Positions 1 through 10,004 of a DNA stretch of 64,000 nt are shown here, piece by piece. This stretch comes from an uncultured Bacteroidales bacterium (GTDB lineage Bacteria; Bacteroidota; Bacteroidia; Bacteroidales; P3), in NCBI GenBank assembly GCA_947168665.1, contig CAMVMX010000001.1, positions 186,001-250,000 on the forward strand, written 5' to 3'. Numbering within the stretch: the first letter of the stretch is position 1; each line of letters starts with the position of its first letter. The notes under the pieces were generated by a model. That model worked only from the letters and a program-made list of their open reading frames with translations. It did not search any database and was not told where the DNA came from. The position numbers and the translations under genes were made by a program.

Positions 1-970
1 CAGAGCTGTAGACCCGGAACCACAGGCGCTGCCCGAGGGTGTCAAGGCTATGGTTGAAATGGAGGCCGCCATAGTAGCCGCCTTGGGGTATGTTGCCTTT
101 CACTGTTTCGCGGTAGCTATAGTCGCCGGGGGAATAGATGCGCTCGTGCCACTGCATGTCGGCGGTGATGTCGCTGCTGATAAGCGACGGATAGGCACCG
201 GCCCAGAAGCTGAGGGTGCGCTGGGTGTCGATGTCGTAGTGGCCGCCGATATAGAGGTAGCCACCATGCCGCTTGTGGTCGTAGTGCGAGGTGTGGTCTC
301 TGACGGCCGAGGTATCGCCCTGCGGGGTGAGGAGAACGCTGTGGCCTTGACGGTCCTCCCAGGTATGGCTGTAGTCGTACTCGGCATAGACGTTGATTGA
401 GAATTTCTTGCCACCATAGACATACGAGGCCCATGGGGACACCTGGGGGCGGTGGTTGCCGGTGAGGCCGAGACTGAGAAACTCGTTGCGCATCACCTTT
501 TTGGTGGTGACGATATTCACCACCGGGCCTCCGCCGCCGTAGCGCGCCGAGGGGTTGGTGATTACTTCGATGCGGGCAATACTGTTGGCCGGAAGGGTTT
601 TGATGTATTGCCGCAGGCTCTCGCCACTGAGGTTGGAGGGGCGGTCGTTGATCCACACGTCCACGCCCTGCGAGCCGCGCAGGGTAATGTTGCCTTCGGC
701 GTCGACCTCCACACCCGGGGCATTCTGGAGGGCGTCGCTGGCGGTGCCGGTCTGCACGCTTGGGTCGTCCTCGGTGTTGTAGACCTGCTTCTCGCCGTCG
801 ACGGCATAAAGGGGTCTCTCCGCCATAATCTTCACCTCTTCCAGTGCCTTGACACTGGGCGAGAGGTAGATGGAGTCGGTCTGCACGGTGGCAGTGGTGT
901 CGGTATTTTGGGCGTAGCTCGCGCCTGCTGCCGTCATCAGAGACAGCAGCAACAATAGTTGCTTTTTCAT
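1..970 (-). CDS. TonB-dependent receptor-like outer membrane protein (N-terminal part, runs off left edge)
   Basis: The reading frame starts at an ATG at 970 and stays open to the left edge, so about 323 N-terminal residues are present and the C-terminal barrel is missing. The start is a signal peptide (MKKQLLLLLSLMTAAGASYA). It is followed by a short linker and a plug-like domain (about residues 50-160) with the segments GTASDALQNAPGVEVD, ITLRGSQGVDVWIND and IARIEVITNPSARY, which are typical of TonB-dependent receptors of the outer membrane. Beta-barrel strands rich in aromatic residues follow. No N-terminal carboxypeptidase-regulatory-like domain is seen, unlike the receptor at 33600-35930. 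It lies 39 bp downstream of the BlaR1-like gene on the same strand and is probably co-transcribed with it. Substrate unknown. Confidence 0.85.
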   Translation of the reverse strand, partial: MKKQLLLLLSLMTAAGASYAQNTDTTATVQTDSIYLSPSVKALEEVKIMAERPLYAVDGEKQVYNTEDDPSVQTGTASDALQNAPGVEVDAEGNITLRGSQGVDVWINDRPSNLSGESLRQYIKTLPANSIARIEVITNPSARYGGGGPVVNIVTTKKVMRNEFLSLGLTGNHRPQVSPWASYVYGGKKFSINVYAEYDYSHTWEDRQGHSVLLTPQGDTSAVRDHTSHYDHKRHGGYLYIGGHYDIDTQRTLSFWAGAYPSLISSDITADMQWHERIYSPGDYSYRETVKGNIPQGGYYGGLHFNHSLDTLGQRLWFRVYSS

Positions 971-1009
971 CTTTATATTGCTAAAAGGTTACTGTTCTAT
1001 CGGATACAT

Positions 1010-2704
1010 TTATTTTTCCCTTCCGGAATTGGGTGCGGAAGGCTTGAGGGTCAATTGCAGGATGAAACGGTCGTCCGGCATCAAAGGATTGAGCCCGCTT
1101 GTGGTGTCGTAGCGCTGGCGTGCATCGGGGGCGATGACTTTGTCATGGAACTCCCACTGGGTGCCCGTCTCGCTCACCGTGTCGCCTTGCTCGGTGGCGT
1201 AACGGACGTAGTACACCCCCACTACACCGCCCGTGGCCGAAGTCAACAAACGGTTGCCACGGTTCCAATTGTTCTGGTTGTCAATCGGACAGGGTACAAC
1301 AATGCCCGGATAGACGGTATCGACCGACTCCACCGGATTCAGCTCGAGTATCTCACCCTCCTTGGTCCTGATGGATGTCGACACCTGCACTGTGTCGACA
1401 CGGTAACGGTACTTGGGCAGCGCGGCCAACATCTTGCCCAGCCCCCCAATGCGGTCGGGGTCGACAAAGCGCACCACAATGCTGTCGGCTCCGCAACTGA
1501 CGGTCTCTATCCCCATATTGAGCCAGGGGTTGCCGGTGCTGTCGTAGAGGTGCAGGCCGTCGTCGTCAATCTTATAGGTGCCGTTCAAATCTTCGGTGCC
1601 ATGCTCCTTGTCGTACACTGTCAGCCTGCCGTCGCTGTGGAAACGGAACAGACGGTTTTCCAAGCCGAGAAACTCTTTGCACTCCAATGCCTGCTCGACG
1701 GGGTTGTCGGACATCAGTGTGATGCCGTCCACGGCATAGTAGCCCTCCAAGGCCCCGTCCGGCTTGCAGCCCGCCACCAGCATGACGGCCATCAAAGGCA
1801 ACACTACCAAGGGCTTGAGCCATCCCCTGCGCGAAGGTTTTCGGATTATCATGTTCATACGGCTTTGCACAAGGCCGTAGTCGAAGGTGTTGCCAATGGG
1901 ACTAAAGGGATGCCCACTCACCTGATGATAGAGAAGTTCGGCATAGTCGGCTCCGCTGTCGGATGCCAGCATAAGGTTGTCGACCTCGAACTCGTGCACC
2001 CGCTTCAGCTCCCGCTGGTAGAGCCACACTGCGGGGTTGAACCACAGCGCAACCTTTGCCACCTCACACAACAACAAATCGGCCGTGTGCCACCGGCGCG
2101 CATGCACCGCCTCGTGAGCGATGAGCTGCCGCACCTCGACAGGACTAAAGCCTCGGGTGCCCACCACAATGTGCCGCCCGAAGGAGAAGGCCGGAGTCTC
2201 GTCGTCCAGTTCACTGATGCGCATGCCGCCTTCCGACCTGTAGGGCAAACCGCGCAATCGTGAGCGCAGCTTCAGGAGCCTTACGCCAAACATTGCGGCC
2301 ATCGCCCCGCAGCCCACCACATATACCAGCATCAGCCAGTGCGCTATCCGCTCCCAACGGCTTGCGGCAGGGGCAGCCTTATCGCGGTCAACAGTTATAA
2401 TCGCTGGGCCTTGGCCGTCGCGGCGCAGACCTATCCGCGCAGTTTCACTCTTGTCGCCCTCAAAGCGCATGGCGGTGAGACCGTTTTCGGTGCGCATCTC
2501 CACCAGCCGCAGAGAACTGAAATTGTCGGCCTGATACTGAGGTGGAAGCAACGGCAGCTGCACCAGCGGCAATGCAAACGAGAGCAGGAGTGTGCCCAAC
2601 AAATAGGCTCGCACCATTCCAAAACGTTTCTCGCGCCTCATCAACAGCCAGTAGGCACCGAGAAAGAGCAACGTACCGACAGTGGCAAGCATGAGATACC
2701 TCAT
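1010..2704 (-). CDS. BlaR1/MecR1-type M56 metallopeptidase sensor
   Basis: A 564-residue membrane protein. N-terminal hydrophobic helices (about residues 1-55 and 110-130) lead into a zinc metallopeptidase domain with the HEAVH motif near residue 196 and the downstream metal-ligand region ELKRVHEFEVDN. A last membrane segment (LPLMAVMLVAG) follows, then about 260 residues of predicted extracytoplasmic domain. In BlaR1/MecR1 systems the peptidase triggers loss of the partner repressor. Here the partner is the BlaI-like gene immediately upstream, whose stop overlaps this start by 4 bp (ATGA), showing translational coupling. The outer domain is not a penicillin-binding domain; it contains a segment DLNGTYKIDDDGLHLYD reminiscent of small beta-barrel lipoprotein domains. 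The signal sensed is therefore unlikely to be a beta-lactam, but this is inference. Confidence 0.85.
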   Translation of the reverse strand: MRYLMLATVGTLLFLGAYWLLMRREKRFGMVRAYLLGTLLLSFALPLVQLPLLPPQYQADNFSSLRLVEMRTENGLTAMRFEGDKSETARIGLRRDGQGPAIITVDRDKAAPAASRWERIAHWLMLVYVVGCGAMAAMFGVRLLKLRSRLRGLPYRSEGGMRISELDDETPAFSFGRHIVVGTRGFSPVEVRQLIAHEAVHARRWHTADLLLCEVAKVALWFNPAVWLYQRELKRVHEFEVDNLMLASDSGADYAELLYHQVSGHPFSPIGNTFDYGLVQSRMNMIIRKPSRRGWLKPLVVLPLMAVMLVAGCKPDGALEGYYAVDGITLMSDNPVEQALECKEFLGLENRLFRFHSDGRLTVYDKEHGTEDLNGTYKIDDDGLHLYDSTGNPWLNMGIETVSCGADSIVVRFVDPDRIGGLGKMLAALPKYRYRVDTVQVSTSIRTKEGEILELNPVESVDTVYPGIVVPCPIDNQNNWNRGNRLLTSATGGVVGVYYVRYATEQGDTVSETGTQWEFHDKVIAPDARQRYDTTSGLNPLMPDDRFILQLTLKPSAPNSGREK

Positions 2705-3126
2705 GACTGCACCTCCTTTCCATTATTGTGGCGGGCGGCACAGTCGCGCCGCTTGGCCTCGATGATACGGCCCAGAGCTTCCAGCTCTTCCTCGCTCACA
2801 CTGCCTCCATCAACAAAGAAGGATACGAGCGAGGTGTAGGAGGCATTAAAGTAGTTCTTGATAAGCGAGCCCAGCATCCGACCCGTGTAGTCTTTCTTAT
2901 CAACCAGCGGGTAATATTGGTTGTTGCCCCCAAGCACACGGTGTGCTACATAGCCTTTCTGCTCAAGAATGCGGATTTGGGTCAGCATGGTGCGGTAGGC
3001 GGGCTTCGGCTCTTCTACCGCAGCAGCCACTTCGCCGGCAAACCCCTCTCCTATCTTCCAGAGCGCTTGCATCACTTGCTCCTCAGCCCGAGTGAGGGGG
3101 GATGGTGTGGTTTTTGTTGGTGTCAT
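2701..3126 (-). CDS. BlaI/MecI/CopY-family transcriptional repressor
   Basis: A 141-residue winged-helix protein. The segment LTRAEEQVMQALWKIGEG is the typical first helix of the BlaI family. AYRTMLTQIRILEQKGYVAH is the recognition helix and wing, and the C-terminal half is the dimerisation domain (GSLIKNYFNASYTSLVSFF). BlaI-type proteins repress their own operon and are cleaved or released when the paired M56 sensor is activated. The gene overlaps the M56 gene by 4 bp, so repressor, sensor and the TonB receptor beyond form one likely operon. I could not find a clear TACA-N2-TGTA operator in the short upstream region. Confidence 0.9.
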   Translation of the reverse strand: MTPTKTTPSPLTRAEEQVMQALWKIGEGFAGEVAAAVEEPKPAYRTMLTQIRILEQKGYVAHRVLGGNNQYYPLVDKKDYTGRMLGSLIKNYFNASYTSLVSFFVDGGSVSEEELEALGRIIEAKRRDCAARHNNGKEVQS

Positions 3127-3336
3127 TGCTGTAATGATTTAAAATTTGAACATTGGATTAAGTATTTAATCACCCCCAAAACGGCATTGTGGATTGTTTA
3201 TTGTGCCGCCCTGATTATTTTTTTAATCCAAGCTCGGACTTATCAGCACAACTATTTGATGCAGAAAGAAAAAGCCGATGAAAAAAAATATTCACCGGCC
3301 AAATAAAGAATGCAAAGTGTGTGGTCGTCGGGGGGG

Positions 3337-4356
3337 TCAGGCGGGGTAGCCGTCGGGATTGGTGCGCTGCCAGTTCCACGCGTCGCGCACCATGTCGTCG
3401 ATGCCGTAGCGGGCTTTCCACCCCAGCTCGGCTTCGGCTTTGGCGGGGTTGCTGTAGCAGGTGGCTATGTCGCCCGCGCGGCGGGGCTGGATGGTGTAAG
3501 GGATGGGGACGCCATTTACCCGCTCGAAGGCATGAACCATGTCAAGGACACTATAGCCCTGGCCGGTGCCAAGGTTGTAGATGGCAAGACCGCAGCAGCG
3601 GCTGATGGCCTGAAGAGCACTGACGTGCCCCGAAGCGAGGTCGCAGACATGTATATAGTCGCGCACGCCGGTGCCGTCGGGCGTGGGGTAGTCGTTGCCG
3701 AACACACCCAACTGGGGCCTCTTGCCTACGGCCACCTGGGTGATGTAGGGCATAAGATTGTTGGGGATTCCGTTGGGGTTCTCACCTATGCGCCCGCTGG
3801 GGTGCGCCCCTACGGGATTGAAATAGCGCAGCAGGACGACGTTCCACTCTGGGTCAGCCTTCTGGATGTCGGTGAGCACCTGCTCAAGCATGCTCTTGGT
3901 CCAGCCGTAGGGATTGGTGCAAGTGCCTTTGGGGCATTGTTCGGTGATGGGTATCTGGGCTGGGTCGCCATAGACGGTGGCACTGGACGAAAATATGATG
4001 TTTTTGCATCCATGCCGGCGCATCACATCAACCAGCACCAGCGTGCCGCCGATATTGTTCTCATAATACTCCCAAGGCTTCTCCACGCTCTCGCCCACGG
4101 CCTTGAGGCCCGCAAAGTGGATGCACGCATCCAGCTTGTGCTGGGAAAAAACCTTCTCCAGAGCCTCGCGGTCGCGAATGTCGGCTTTGTAGAAAGGCAC
4201 TTGCTTGATGCCCGCCAACTCGGCCACACGGCGCAAGGCCTCGGGGTTGGAGTTGGAAAGATTGTCTACCACCACAGCCGTATGTCCGGCTTTACACAGT
4301 TCTATCAATGTGTGGGAGCCGATGAATCCGGCCCCACCAGTAACGAGTATGTTCAT
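3337..4356 (-). CDS. galE: UDP-glucose 4-epimerase
   Basis: A 339-residue extended short-chain dehydrogenase that interconverts UDP-glucose and UDP-galactose in the cytoplasm and so supplies galactose for glycans. The sequence shows the NAD-binding TGGAGFIGSH at residues 6-15, the catalytic SSSATVYG, the YGWTK (YxxxK) pair, and FNPVGAHPSGRIGE, which fits GalE rather than other epimerases. Full family length. It sits alone between the BlaI gene and a small membrane protein. UDP-GlcNAc/GalNAc activity cannot be excluded from sequence alone. Confidence 0.95.
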   Translation of the reverse strand: MNILVTGGAGFIGSHTLIELCKAGHTAVVVDNLSNSNPEALRRVAELAGIKQVPFYKADIRDREALEKVFSQHKLDACIHFAGLKAVGESVEKPWEYYENNIGGTLVLVDVMRRHGCKNIIFSSSATVYGDPAQIPITEQCPKGTCTNPYGWTKSMLEQVLTDIQKADPEWNVVLLRYFNPVGAHPSGRIGENPNGIPNNLMPYITQVAVGKRPQLGVFGNDYPTPDGTGVRDYIHVCDLASGHVSALQAISRCCGLAIYNLGTGQGYSVLDMVHAFERVNGVPIPYTIQPRRAGDIATCYSNPAKAEAELGWKARYGIDDMVRDAWNWQRTNPDGYPA

Positions 4357-4614
4357 CTGTTATTTTTTTTTGATAACGCCAATCTATCCATTTTATTGCA
4401 GACGCATTCAGATTATTTTCGTCTCTACTCAGTATTGTTCCTACAACAGGAATATAACATGCCGATAACCAAGCAATCTCAATAGTGATGGAAGCAAAAG
4501 ATGATTGTTGGTTACCCGATAATCTCCTGGATATTACCATGCCCAAACAGCAAGCCAAAATTTATTTCCTGCGTATTATTAGAACATTTTTATAAACCTG
4601 AATATCCCTGGGAA

Positions 4615-4776
4615 TCACCTCGTAAACACTTCCAGCCAGAGGCCTTTGGGCAGGGCCACCATAAGCAGGAACAGCATGGCCACTACAAACAGGCACAACT
4701 TGACCACCACAACTAGCACTCGCGCCCACACGCCAAACGGTCTTTCGTTCTTGCGCTCTTCATACTCCTTAGTCAT
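4615..4776 (-). CDS. Small hypothetical membrane protein (53 aa)
   Basis: The start MTKEYEERKNERPFGVWARV is preferred over an upstream in-frame ATG at 4863, because that one would lie inside the terminator hairpin at 4827-4876. The product has a charged N-terminus and one hydrophobic helix (VLVVVVKLCLFVVAMLFLLMV). It is downstream of glyA but separated from it by a strong terminator. No recognised family; possibly a small inner-membrane protein. Coding status is uncertain. Confidence 0.5.
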   Translation of the reverse strand: MTKEYEERKNERPFGVWARVLVVVVKLCLFVVAMLFLLMVALPKGLWLEVFTR

Positions 4777-4826
4777 AGGCTCGTTGGGGGATTGCGTCTG
4801 CGACAATATGCGAAGGCTAAAAAGCA

Positions 4827-4876
4827 AAGGAGCTAAGTATTGCGGAGCGCTGTGGCTCCCCAATACTTAACTCCTT
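4827..4876 (-). terminator. Long palindromic rho-independent terminator after glyA
   Basis: The two arms AAGGAG-C-TAAGTATTG-C-GGAGC and GCTCC-C-CAATACTTA-A-CTCCTT pair around a 6-nt loop (GCTGTG at 4849-4854), giving a hairpin of about 50 nt with only single-base interruptions. On the minus strand it is followed by a T-rich tract (TTTGCTTTTTAG). It lies 20 bp past the glyA stop. Confidence 0.85.
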
Positions 4877-4896
4877 GACCATAGTCACACGGTTTC

Positions 4897-6177
<1,281 letters not shown>

Positions 6178-6219
6178 ATCAATTATATGTTTGATTAATG
6201 AATTATTTTTACGATTCTG

Positions 6220-6251
6220 CAAATATACGCATTTATTCTTATATAATCAAA
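6220..6251 (-). promoter_or_regulatory. Bacteroidales sigma-ABfr-type promoter of glyA
   Basis: On the minus strand TTTG (6251-6248) is separated by 20 nt from TATATTTG (6227-6220). This matches the -33 TTG / -7 TAnnTTTG form used by Bacteroidota housekeeping sigma factor. It lies 43 bp upstream of the chosen glyA start. Confidence 0.85.
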
Positions 6252-6439
6252 ATTTGGCTTCCGAAAAACGGAAAAGTGCCTCCGGCCTCGCTCGGCACAC
6301 GACCCTTGGGCCGTGGTTGCGGAGCAGTTTAACACATGTATGACGAGGATATGAGAACCAACCGGCGGACATTCTCCGCCAAAGGGGCGAGGGAAGAGCG
6401 GGCGGAAAAGAAAAAAATGAATATGTCGGATTTTTGGTG

Positions 6440-6447
6440 TACTTTTG
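6440..6447 (+). promoter_or_regulatory. Candidate -7 box of the GH3/serine hydrolase gene
   Basis: TACTTTTG matches TAnnTTTG and lies 22 bp before the ATG at 6470. No good -33 element is visible at the expected distance. It argues against translation from the upstream in-frame ATG at 6434. Confidence 0.5.
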
Positions 6448-6469
6448 CAGAAAAATTATTGGTTACTAC

Positions 6470-8836
6470 ATGATGAGGAAATTCTTTGTACTGCTTTGTG
6501 CAGCAGGGATACTGGGCATGTGCACCGCCCAGGGGCAGGTGCGCGGAATGAAGCGGTCGGCCCGCAAGGGGCAGCATGCGGCCGCACAGATGAGACGTGT
6601 GAGCCCCCGGATGGCGACAACCTGGATTGATGCCAAAATGAAGGATATGACACTGCAGCAGAAAGTGGCGCAGCTGATGGTAATACGCGTGCCGCTGGAC
6701 TTGGAAGGCGAGCGGCAGCAGGATTTCGAGCAGCTGCTGGAAGAGACCGAGGTGGGCGGAGTGTGTTTCTTTGTAGGCACGGCCGCAAAGACTCTGCCCC
6801 TGATAAGGCGCTTCCAGTCGTTGAGCCGTGTGCCGCTGCTGGTGTGCATCGACGCGGAATGGGGGCTGGGGATGCGGCTGAAGGACTGTTACGCATTCCC
6901 GATGAACGCCGACTGGGGCCGGCTGCCCCGCGAGATGGACACGCTGGTGTACGACATGGGGCGCGAAATCGGGGCCCAGTGCCGCAAGATGGGCATCCAC
7001 GTCAATTTCGCCCCGGTGGTGGACGTGAACAGCAACCCCCGAAACCCGGTAATCGGGCCGCGCTCGTTCAGCGCCGACCCCCGGCGTGTGGCCGAACTGG
7101 GCATACAATATATGAAAGGGCTGCAGAGCCAGGGGGTGATGGCTGTGGCCAAGCACTACCCCGGCCACGGCGACACGGAGACGGACAGCCATCTGGACCT
7201 GCCCGTCATCAACCACACGCGGTCGTATATGGACACGGTGGACCTCTACCCGTTCCGCCGCCTGATAGAAGAGGGGGTGGAGGGGGTGATGACCGCCCAC
7301 CTGCAGGTGAACGCCTATGAGAGCGAGCGGAACCGCCCTTCGTCGCTGTCGAGCCACTTGGTGAGCGAGCTGCTGCGCGACGAGCTGCATTTCGAGGGGA
7401 TGGTGATTACTGACGGACTGGACATGAAGGGGGTGACCAAGTATTTTAAGGACGGGCAGGAGTCGCTGGCAGCCCTGCTGGCCGGGAGCGACATATTGCT
7501 GCTTCCGCCCGATGTGTCCAAGGCCATCAGCACGATTTGTCAAGCCGCCGAAGGGGACCCTGATTTGCAACAACTCATCGACATGCGGTGCCGCAGGGTG
7601 CTGCGCTGCAAGTATTACCACGGATGCGCCGACCTACAGCCCGACCGCTGGCAGCTGCCGGACAGGCAGGACAGTCTGCGCTGCGACTCGATTGTGAGGG
7701 CTTTGCAGATTGCCACCGTGACCAGCATCGACAGCTTGGTGAACAACGGCATTGCCAACGGGGCTTATCCGGGCTGCCAGGTGCTGGCCATGCAGAACGG
7801 CCGGCTGGTGTTCCGCAAGGCCTATGGACACTTGACCTACGACAGCAACGCCCCGGCAGTGACCATGAACACAATATACGACATCGCGTCAGTGACGAAG
7901 ATGGTGTCCACCACGCTGGCTGTGATGAAACTGGTCGAGACGGGCAGGGTGAGGCTGAACGACCCCCTGAGCCGTTACTTGCCTTATCTGAAGCACACCG
8001 ACAAGGACAAGATAACCATACTGCAGGCCTTAAGCCACATGGGAAGGCTGAAAGCTTTTGACGCCTACTGGCGGAAAGCCCAAAAGGCCGAAGACCCGCT
8101 GGCCAGCGTGATTGAGCAGGTGACGGCCACTCCGGTGCTCGCCAAGACGGAATATGTCTACAGCGACCTGGGGTTCATTCTGCTGGGGCAGTTGGTGCAG
8201 CAGGTGTCGGGCCAGCGGCTGGACATCTTTGTCGAGCGCCACTTCTACAGCCCTATGGGATTGAAACACACCCACTACAACCCCACCGAACACGGCATAG
8301 ACACAAACCTGATTGCCCCCACCGAGAGAGACGAGCACTATCGCCACTGCCTGGTGCGCGGGGTGGTACACGACGAGAACGCCTATGCGATGGGCGGAGT
8401 TTCGGGCCACGCGGGTGTCTTCAGCACGGCCGACGAGTTGGCCAAAATCTTGCAAATGCTGCTGGACGGCGGTGTGTATGAGGGGAAGCGTTATCTGCGC
8501 CAGGAAACTATCGACATGTTCAACCAGCGGCATTTTGCCATGCAGGGATGCCGCCGGGGGCTGGGGTTCGACAAGCCGCTGATCCACGGCGTAGGGGGAA
8601 GCTGCTGCGACGAGGCTTCGCAGAGCAGCTATGGCCACACGGGGTTCACCGGCACCATGGTGTGGGTTGACCCGGAGTGCGGCATGGTGTTCGTGTTCCT
8701 CTCCAACCGGGTATGTCCCAACGCACACCCCAACAAACTGGCACAAATGAATATCCGCACGAATGTGCAGAGCGAGCTGTACCGCGCCATAAAGGGCGAG
8801 ACCCCCAAAAACGGTGTGGCCAAATTCGGCAATTGA
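6470..8836 (+). CDS. Secreted GH3 beta-N-acetylhexosaminidase fused to a class C beta-lactamase-like domain
   Basis: 788 residues from ATG 6470 (or 787 from ATG 6473), with a signal peptide (MRKFFVLLCAAGILGMCTAQ). Residues about 45-380 form a glycoside hydrolase family 3 N-terminal barrel. It carries the NagZ-type KHYPGHGDTETDSH catalytic His loop and VITDGLDMKGV, whose first Asp is the usual nucleophile. From about residue 415 a serine hydrolase domain follows, with SVTK (SxxK), YSD in place of YxN, and GHTGFTG in place of the KTG strand. The glycosidase half probably cleaves GlcNAc-containing muropeptides or glycans. The second half could be a peptidase or esterase acting on the same material. 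Bacteroidota homologues usually carry an extra GH3 C-terminal sandwich between the two halves; here the linker is too short to hold one. Monocistronic. Confidence 0.88.
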   Translation: MMRKFFVLLCAAGILGMCTAQGQVRGMKRSARKGQHAAAQMRRVSPRMATTWIDAKMKDMTLQQKVAQLMVIRVPLDLEGERQQDFEQLLEETEVGGVCFFVGTAAKTLPLIRRFQSLSRVPLLVCIDAEWGLGMRLKDCYAFPMNADWGRLPREMDTLVYDMGREIGAQCRKMGIHVNFAPVVDVNSNPRNPVIGPRSFSADPRRVAELGIQYMKGLQSQGVMAVAKHYPGHGDTETDSHLDLPVINHTRSYMDTVDLYPFRRLIEEGVEGVMTAHLQVNAYESERNRPSSLSSHLVSELLRDELHFEGMVITDGLDMKGVTKYFKDGQESLAALLAGSDILLLPPDVSKAISTICQAAEGDPDLQQLIDMRCRRVLRCKYYHGCADLQPDRWQLPDRQDSLRCDSIVRALQIATVTSIDSLVNNGIANGAYPGCQVLAMQNGRLVFRKAYGHLTYDSNAPAVTMNTIYDIASVTKMVSTTLAVMKLVETGRVRLNDPLSRYLPYLKHTDKDKITILQALSHMGRLKAFDAYWRKAQKAEDPLASVIEQVTATPVLAKTEYVYSDLGFILLGQLVQQVSGQRLDIFVERHFYSPMGLKHTHYNPTEHGIDTNLIAPTERDEHYRHCLVRGVVHDENAYAMGGVSGHAGVFSTADELAKILQMLLDGGVYEGKRYLRQETIDMFNQRHFAMQGCRRGLGFDKPLIHGVGGSCCDEASQSSYGHTGFTGTMVWVDPECGMVFVFLSNRVCPNAHPNKLAQMNIRTNVQSELYRAIKGETPKNGVAKFGN

Positions 8837-8935
8837 ATGTCCGGAATAGGACAAGGAAGAGGAGCGAGGCGTGAATGAGCGACACGTGATTGGGCCATTT
8901 GCGAAATCACAAACCACGCGGTTCGCCGTTAGTTT

Positions 8936-9817
8936 TCAGAGGCGTTGTTCGCGAAAGCGATAGGGTGAGATACCTTTCATGCGCGAGAAGAACTTGCTGA
9001 AGGAGGCGAGGTCGGCAAAGCCGAGACGGTCGGCCACCTGACTGAGGGTGAGGTTGGTGGTGCGCAGTTGGAAAGCGGCTTCCATGGCAAGCAACTGGTT
9101 GAGGTAGCTGCCCACGGTGCGGCCCGACACTTTACGCACTACACGGGAAAGATAGACCGGCGAGATGTTGAGCCGCGAGGCATAAAACGCTATGTCGCGA
9201 TGGTCGAGAAAATGTTGCAGCAACAACTGCATGAATCGGTAGAAGAGGTCTTCGGTGCGCTGCGAAACCAGATGTTCGGCAGTGGTTTCGGGCTGCACAT
9301 TTTGCATATCGAGCAGGAACACGGAGTAGAGCATGCGCAACACCTCGGCCTTGTAGCGATGAGTGGAGTGGATGCAGCGAATGATGTCGTACATACGGCT
9401 GGCCAGGACAAGTGCGTCGGGGTGAGAGAGGGACATCCGCTGCTCGTGGAGCCAGACAAATGGGAGGTGCGAAAGACGCACGATATTGTACCCCGACGGG
9501 GTTTCGAGGGTGAGGCCCTCTTCGGCCAGAAGGCAGAGCAGACGGAGATCGTCAGAGGCATCCACAACGGTGAGGACTGTGCCGGGAGTGTAGATATACA
9601 GGTCGTCGGGACCGAGCTGAAGTTCATGGCCGTTGGAGACGATGTTCAGCCAGCCCCGCAGCACGAGATTGAACGTGTAGCAGAGCATCATGCCTTGGGT
9701 GCGGTTGGTCTCCAGGGCTTGGGTCCGAGCAAACTCCAGGCAATAGAAACGGCCGTCCCATCCCTCGACGGGAGGTTCGCCGTACATCAGTGTCCATGCC
9801 TCTTTTAAACTATACAT
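8936..9817 (-). CDS. AraC-family transcriptional regulator
   Basis: 293 residues from MYSLKEAWTLMYGE. An in-frame ATG at 9880 is rejected because a -7 box lies at 9839-9846, downstream of it. The C-terminal 100 residues hold two helix-turn-helix units: LNISPVYLSRVVRKVSGRTV, and LSQVADRLGFADLASFSKFF followed by GISPYRF, the AraC signature. The N-terminal part is a beta-rich sensor domain of the cupin type. It is transcribed divergently from the ferritin-like redox operon, whose promoter is 80 bp away, and is the natural candidate to control it. Effector unknown. Confidence 0.88.
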   Translation of the reverse strand: MYSLKEAWTLMYGEPPVEGWDGRFYCLEFARTQALETNRTQGMMLCYTFNLVLRGWLNIVSNGHELQLGPDDLYIYTPGTVLTVVDASDDLRLLCLLAEEGLTLETPSGYNIVRLSHLPFVWLHEQRMSLSHPDALVLASRMYDIIRCIHSTHRYKAEVLRMLYSVFLLDMQNVQPETTAEHLVSQRTEDLFYRFMQLLLQHFLDHRDIAFYASRLNISPVYLSRVVRKVSGRTVGSYLNQLLAMEAAFQLRTTNLTLSQVADRLGFADLASFSKFFSRMKGISPYRFREQRL

Positions 9818-9838
9818 AGAGAATGATTTTTGAGAGGG

Positions 9839-9846
9839 CAAAGATA
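9839..9846 (-). promoter_or_regulatory. Candidate -7 box of the AraC-type gene
   Basis: TATCTTTG on the minus strand, 21 bp upstream of the ATG at 9817. A -33 TTG at the usual 19-21 nt is not evident; the nearest TTTG is only 12 nt away. Confidence 0.5.
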
Positions 9847-9898
9847 CGAAGTTTTTTTCAAACAGTATCGTTTCAGACAACTATTGTACCTCTACAGA

Positions 9899-9930
9899 TT
9901 TGTCCATATAAGGGAAAAACAGTACTTTTG
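9899..9930 (+). promoter_or_regulatory. Promoter of the ferritin-like/redox operon
   Basis: TTTG (9899-9902), 20 nt, then TACTTTTG (9923-9930): a full match to the Bacteroidales promoter. It leaves a 5' leader of about 70 nt before the ATG at 10005. Confidence 0.85.
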
Positions 9931-10004
9931 TATTTCACATCAAGAAGATAGACATTTATATAGAGTACATAATATCAAACAATAACAAAACAAAATTATC
10001 AACT

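Noticed and set aside
4292..4614. Short frames in the spacer upstream of galE
   Set aside because: No conserved pattern or ribosome-binding context; I see nothing there except AT-rich spacer.
6329..7621. A 430-codon minus-strand frame opposite the GH3 fusion gene
   Set aside because: His/Leu/Pro-rich shadow of a clearly recognised gene; no signal or family pattern.
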